From the NCBI RefSeq assembly GCF_019249655.2, contig NZ_CP137557.1, positions 1,857,001 to 1,921,000 on the forward strand: 64,000 nucleotides of DNA, written 5' to 3'. Made by a program: the position numbers and the translations under genes. The DNA is from Segatella copri. Its GTDB lineage: Bacteria > Bacteroidota > Bacteroidia > Bacteroidales > Bacteroidaceae. This document shows positions 60,889 to 64,000 of this stretch, piece after piece (within the stretch, counting starts at the first letter, position 1; each line of letters begins with the position of its first letter). Under the pieces are notes generated by a model. The model made no database searches. It was not told the origin of the DNA and saw nothing but the letters and a program-made list of their open reading frames with translations.

Positions 60889-61017
60889 TTAATCGAAAAG
60901 CTTCTTCCAAATCCACAATACCACTATGGCGCCAATGACGCAGAAAATGAAGTTGGTAAGATAACCCTTGCCAAACAGTTCTATGTTCAGCAGACTGCTG
61001 ATGATGGCGCCGGCATA
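60889..61017 (-). pseudogene. C-terminal remnant of a GlsB/YeaQ/YmgE-type membrane protein
   Basis: Just after the TauE/SafE stop, a frame encodes about 42 residues: Y-A-G-A-I-I-S-S-L-L-N-I-E-L-F-G, then F-C-V-I-G-A-I-V-V-L-W-I-W and a stop. This is the last helix and glycine-rich turn of transglycosylase-associated (GlsB/YeaQ) proteins. The first helices and start codon are missing, so it is a fragment left by a deletion. Confidence 0.55.
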
Positions 61018-61021
61018 TACG

Positions 61022-61750
61022 CTACGTCTCCAGCAGGAAGGTTAATCCGCTGATTCCGATATAGGCATAGATGATGTATTTGAGTAGGGAACCGCTGAGG
61101 TGCCTGAACACCCATGAGCCTATCAGGTTGCCAATGAAGACTCCGGCTATTCCATACACATAACCTATGGAGACCGTGGTGGTGAAGAAACCATTGTAGG
61201 CTCTTGCCAGTGTCATCATCAGATTGCCTGCCAGGAAATAGGTCTGCGTCATCGCCAGATAGCGATCCTTGTCGGGCTCTGAACTGACGAAGTAGAGTAC
61301 GGCTGGGGGACCCTGCATTCCGAAGAATCCTCCCATCAGTCCGCTCAATGTTCCTGCCGTAACCTGCACGGGCAGCGTAGTCTTCACCTTGATGCGCTTG
61401 CTGAAGAAGGCGAAGTAGATGCTCACGATGATCAGCGTAATGCCTAGCAATATGTTCAGAATATGATATTCCATCCGCCGGAGCACGAAGATGGCTCCGA
61501 TGGAAATGATGATGAAGGTGAACAGAATGGGCAGCAGTCGCCTCCAGGTGATGTACTTGTATTTCTGAATAACGATGATCAGGGAGGTGGTCATTGCCAG
61601 GATGCCTGAGAGGGTTGTTGCCTCACCGTAAGAGGGCATGATGGAGGGGAGCATCGTCATGATGAAGATGCCAAAACCGAAGCCAGTGGTGCGTTGCACA
61701 AAACTGGCTCCGATGCTCAACAGGAAGAGTTCTACTACTATCTGATCCAT
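61022..61750 (-). CDS. TauE/SafE-family membrane permease
   Basis: A 242-residue protein with about eight hydrophobic helices. The N-terminal G-A-S-F-V-Q-R-T-T-G-F-G-F-G and the mirrored G-L-M-G-G-F-F-G-M-Q-G-P-P motifs are the paired family signatures. Members move sulfite, sulfoacetate or other small anions across the inner membrane. It lies 13 bp after the acetyltransferase gene in a minus-strand operon. The 3' end abuts a gene remnant, but the family length appears complete. Confidence 0.82.
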   Translation of the reverse strand: MDQIVVELFLLSIGASFVQRTTGFGFGIFIMTMLPSIMPSYGEATTLSGILAMTTSLIIVIQKYKYITWRRLLPILFTFIIISIGAIFVLRRMEYHILNILLGITLIIVSIYFAFFSKRIKVKTTLPVQVTAGTLSGLMGGFFGMQGPPAVLYFVSSEPDKDRYLAMTQTYFLAGNLMMTLARAYNGFFTTTVSIGYVYGIAGVFIGNLIGSWVFRHLSGSLLKYIIYAYIGISGLTFLLET

Positions 61751-61763
61751 TTTCTAGTACTAT

Positions 61764-62315
61764 TTATCTGAGCTTTCTGATAACTCTTGCAGGATTTCCC
61801 ACAGCCATGGAGTCATCAGGAATATCCTTGACCACTACGCTGCCGGCACCGATTACGCAGCGGTTGCCGATGGTTACTCCAGGGCAGACGATGACTCCTG
61901 CGCCCAGCCAGCAATCCTCGCCAATGGTGATGGGGAAGCCTGTTTCTACTGGCTTGCGTCGTTCCATATAGTTGATGGGGTGGTTAGGGGTTACCAGCTG
62001 GCAGTTCGGACCTATCAGGGTGCGGTCGCCGATGGTAATCCAGCCTTCATCGAGCATCGTGGCGCCATAGTTGATGAAGACATTCTCACCCACCTTGATA
62101 CCGTGACCATGGTCGCAGTGGAAGGGTGGGCAGATGGTGGAGGAGGCAGGAAAGCCTGGAATCAGTTCTTCCATAACCTGATGATAGTCTTCATCAAACA
62201 AGGTCATTGTCTGCAAGCGGGTGCAGAGACGGTTGGCGTGCTCTATGCTTTTCATGCCTTCCTTGTTGCTGAAATCATAGAGCTCGCTGTTTCTCATTTT
62301 TTCAAATTCTGTCAT
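61764..62315 (-). CDS. sugar O-acetyltransferase (maltose/galactoside type)
   Basis: A 183-residue left-handed beta-helix acyltransferase that moves acetyl from acetyl-CoA to a sugar hydroxyl. The N-terminal helical Mac domain (E-F-E-K-M-R-N-S-E-L-Y) is followed by hexapeptide repeats, with the catalytic His in the P-N-H-P-I segment and G-A-G-S-V-V-V-K-D-I-P near the end. It lies 9 bp after bcp and 13 bp before the TauE/SafE gene. Confidence 0.9.
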   Translation of the reverse strand: MTEFEKMRNSELYDFSNKEGMKSIEHANRLCTRLQTMTLFDEDYHQVMEELIPGFPASSTICPPFHCDHGHGIKVGENVFINYGATMLDEGWITIGDRTLIGPNCQLVTPNHPINYMERRKPVETGFPITIGEDCWLGAGVIVCPGVTIGNRCVIGAGSVVVKDIPDDSMAVGNPARVIRKLR

Positions 62316-62324
62316 CTTTGTTCT

Positions 62325-62786
62325 TTATTGATGGATATAATCCAGAATCTGTTCTGCATGAATCTTGGTCTTGATCTCCTTTGGAGTGAAGATCTTCTCA
62401 ATGATGCCTTCTTCGTTGACAAGATAGGTGGTGCGGAGGATTCCGATGGTCTTTCTGCCGCAGATTACCTTCTCGCCCCAGCAGCCGAGTTCCTGCAAAA
62501 GGGTGGTCTCGGTATCGGCAATAAGAGGGAACTGCAGACCCTTGGTTTCTGCAAACTTCTTCTGCAGCGCCTGCTTGTCCTTGCTCACGCCGATAATCTC
62601 GTAACCGGCTGCTGCCAGTTCCTCCTTATGAGCCTGCAGGGAGCAGGCCTCGGCAGTGCATCCGCTGGTGTTAGCCTTCGGATAACTGTAGAGCACTATC
62701 TTGCGACCACGATAGTCGCTTGCCTTGATCTCACGTCCGTCCTGGTCAATGCCAAGAATCTCTGGTATTTTATCTCCTACATTCAT
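62325..62786 (-). CDS. bcp: Bcp-type thioredoxin-dependent peroxiredoxin
   Basis: A 153-residue thiol peroxidase that reduces hydrogen peroxide and organic peroxides. The active site T-S-G-C-T-A-E-A-C (about 41-49) has the peroxidatic Cys and the resolving Cys five residues on, the PrxQ/Bcp pattern; the usual P-x-x-x-T-x-x-C reads P-K-A-N-T-S-G-C. First gene of the bcp-acetyltransferase-TauE run. Confidence 0.93.
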   Translation of the reverse strand: MNVGDKIPEILGIDQDGREIKASDYRGRKIVLYSYPKANTSGCTAEACSLQAHKEELAAAGYEIIGVSKDKQALQKKFAETKGLQFPLIADTETTLLQELGCWGEKVICGRKTIGILRTTYLVNEEGIIEKIFTPKEIKTKIHAEQILDYIHQ

Positions 62787-62826
62787 AATTATATATTATT
62801 TAAAAGTTATACTATTCTTCTATCTA

Positions 62827-64000
62827 TTATTTCTTCCTTTTCACCCCTCTTACTGCCTCGCTTTCCAATGGATTCTCGGGCCAGAAGTGCTTGGGGTAGC
62901 GGCGTTTCAGCTCCTTGCGCACCTCGAAATAGGTGGATTGCCAAAAACTGGCGAGATCCTGCGTAAGCTGAACGGGCTTGAAACCCGGAGAGAGCAGCTC
63001 CAGCAGCAGTGGCTGCCTGCCATCATCAACAGCTGGCGTCTGAGTCATTCCGAAGCATTCCTGCAGGCGGACACTGAGGATGGGTGCCTCGGCTCCCTGA
63101 CGATAGTCGATGCGGATATGACTGCCCGATGGAACCACGATGTGGGTGGGTGCGAGGCGGTCTATTTCCTGCTGCTGCTCGTATGGAATCTGTGCCCAGA
63201 GTATTTCCGGGAGATTGAGCTTCCTGAGTTCGGCGGTGCTCGTCTTGAGCTTTCCGCCCTGGTCCAGATAGAAGGGCAACCATTCGCTGGCTGTCTCCAT
63301 CAGGTGTGCGGTGGATAAATCGGGCAACTCCATTTCCGGATGCCACTCTCTTACCTGCGCCACTCTCCGCTGCAACCGCTGAACGTCTTCGTTCCAATCC
63401 AGCATGCTGAGTCCTTCCTTCCGGATAGCGGTACAGAGGATATGGATAATCTGCTGCTTGTCGGCATCCTGGAGCGGTTTGCTATCCACAACCAGGGTTC
63501 CGATGCGTCGCTCTCTCTGCATCCTGATTATTCCCGCCTTACTGTCCCACGAGATGTTGTCGAACTCGTGGGTAGGGAGGTCGTTGATGTTTACGGGAGC
63601 CGAGAGAAACACCCTGCCTGCCTTTCCCGAAGATGGAAGCGGGGTGGAAGCATTCGTGCCCGACGGCTGGGCAGATACATTGAGCGAGGCGATGGCGAGC
63701 CATTGCTGCGCCGACATCGCATCGCTTGAATCGATGAAGAACGTCTTACCATTCGACATTCTGAAATGGCCGATATTATCGATGGCCATGGCGATGCGCT
63801 CAGGATAGGCTAGGGCAATCAGTCTGCCCACCTCTTCTGCATCCACCGGATCATTGTCTTCCTTCACCTTGAGCATCCTGCGGTATTCCTGGGCTATCTG
63901 GGCGATGTGAGCCCATCTGCCCAGACTGTTTTTCTGTCGCTGCGAACGGAGGATGGAGAGGCGCAGCGACATGTCTGAATCCTCAGAGTCACTCATCGGG
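62827..64000 (-). CDS. hrpB: ATP-dependent helicase HrpB, C-terminal part
   Basis: The frame is open through the right edge; about 390 residues are visible. The helicase core lies outside. What remains is the HA2/ratchet region and the HrpB-specific C-terminal domain, ending with P-G-F-K-P-V-Q-L-T-Q-D-L-A-S-F-W, then Y-F-E-V-R-K-E-L-K-R-R-Y-P-K-H-F-W-P, a highly conserved HrpB tail. HrpB is a DEAH-box helicase of unclear RNA substrate. A 40-bp gap separates it from bcp. Confidence 0.9.
   Translation of the reverse strand, partial: PMSDSEDSDMSLRLSILRSQRQKNSLGRWAHIAQIAQEYRRMLKVKEDNDPVDAEEVGRLIALAYPERIAMAIDNIGHFRMSNGKTFFIDSSDAMSAQQWLAIASLNVSAQPSGTNASTPLPSSGKAGRVFLSAPVNINDLPTHEFDNISWDSKAGIIRMQRERRIGTLVVDSKPLQDADKQQIIHILCTAIRKEGLSMLDWNEDVQRLQRRVAQVREWHPEMELPDLSTAHLMETASEWLPFYLDQGGKLKTSTAELRKLNLPEILWAQIPYEQQQEIDRLAPTHIVVPSGSHIRIDYRQGAEAPILSVRLQECFGMTQTPAVDDGRQPLLLELLSPGFKPVQLTQDLASFWQSTYFEVRKELKRRYPKHFWPENPLESEAVRGVKRKK

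Noticed and set aside
60649..61053. 134-codon plus-strand frame
   Set aside because: Antisense to the HD gene and the GlsB-like remnant; no family likeness.

Overview
This window is about 64 kb of chromosome from a member of the Bacteroidota, most likely a gut Prevotella/Segatella (S. copri-like). That placement is inferred from a short 287-residue primary sigma factor, many promoters of the Bacteroidota type (TTG or TTTG, about 20 bp, then TAnnTTTG), and gene content such as DPP-IV family peptidases, a GldB-like lipoprotein, DUF4861, a VapE-type remnant and a CarboxypepD_reg/TonB-receptor remnant. No rRNA or tRNA gene was seen. One structural RNA, RNase P RNA, is clear at 39312-39743. No CRISPR array and no intact transposon were found.

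Layout. 1-1.6 kb: end of a cupin gene, a VOC protein and a small beta-barrel protein whose signal peptide is frameshifted at an A8 tract. 1.65-6.5 kb: a polyol/sugar cluster (fructokinase, Zn dehydrogenase, GPH transporter, divergent LacI regulator) with two matched triple-operator arrays. 6.6-20.2 kb: type II NADH dehydrogenase, a umuC-umuD pair in reversed order, a nitroreductase, a PIF1-like helicase, and a minus-strand run of two PLP sulfur-amino-acid enzymes followed by sbcD-sbcC. 20.5-31.6 kb: PAP2 phosphatase, an S9 peptidase, an MFS exporter, a tiny acidic lipoprotein, MtaB, a radical-SAM/GT2/DUF4861 run and a GldB-like lipoprotein. 31.7-36.2 kb: DPP-IV, then a PqqD-like protein facing an HprK-like kinase fused to an ER-type (S26B) peptidase-like domain, plus a lysine-rich secreted protein. 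36.3-42.2 kb: primary sigma factor, HtrA, rnpB, two small membrane proteins and GdhA.

42.4-46.4 kb is a graveyard of rearranged genes: a head-to-head VapE fragment and an unknown N-terminal fragment, an Rpn-type nuclease with an in-frame amber codon, an internally deleted copy of the HD-domain gene that is intact at 60.3 kb, and a TonB-receptor remnant. It is followed by a low-complexity secreted protein with a good sigma-54 promoter. 47.3-51.5 kb: an RND efflux pair. 52-56.5 kb: an accessory locus with a membrane-anchored AraC-type regulator (frameshifted), a two-helix membrane protein and two unfamiliar large lipoproteins. 56.7-64 kb: GH27 alpha-galactosidase, Hsp20, a DAACS symporter, the HD protein, a GlsB-like remnant, a TauE/SafE exporter, a sugar O-acetyltransferase, a Bcp peroxiredoxin and the C-terminal part of HrpB.

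The most unusual things here are: (i) the twin operator arrays with identical 12/19-bp spacing and an identical 45-bp distance to their promoters; (ii) the PqqD plus kinase-peptidase fusion, which looks like a peptide- or protein-modification module without a known substrate; (iii) the AraC/lipoprotein locus; (iv) the three palindromes with exact 22-bp period between umuC and the nitroreductase gene; and (v) heptamer-repeat arrays filling spacers between co-directional genes.
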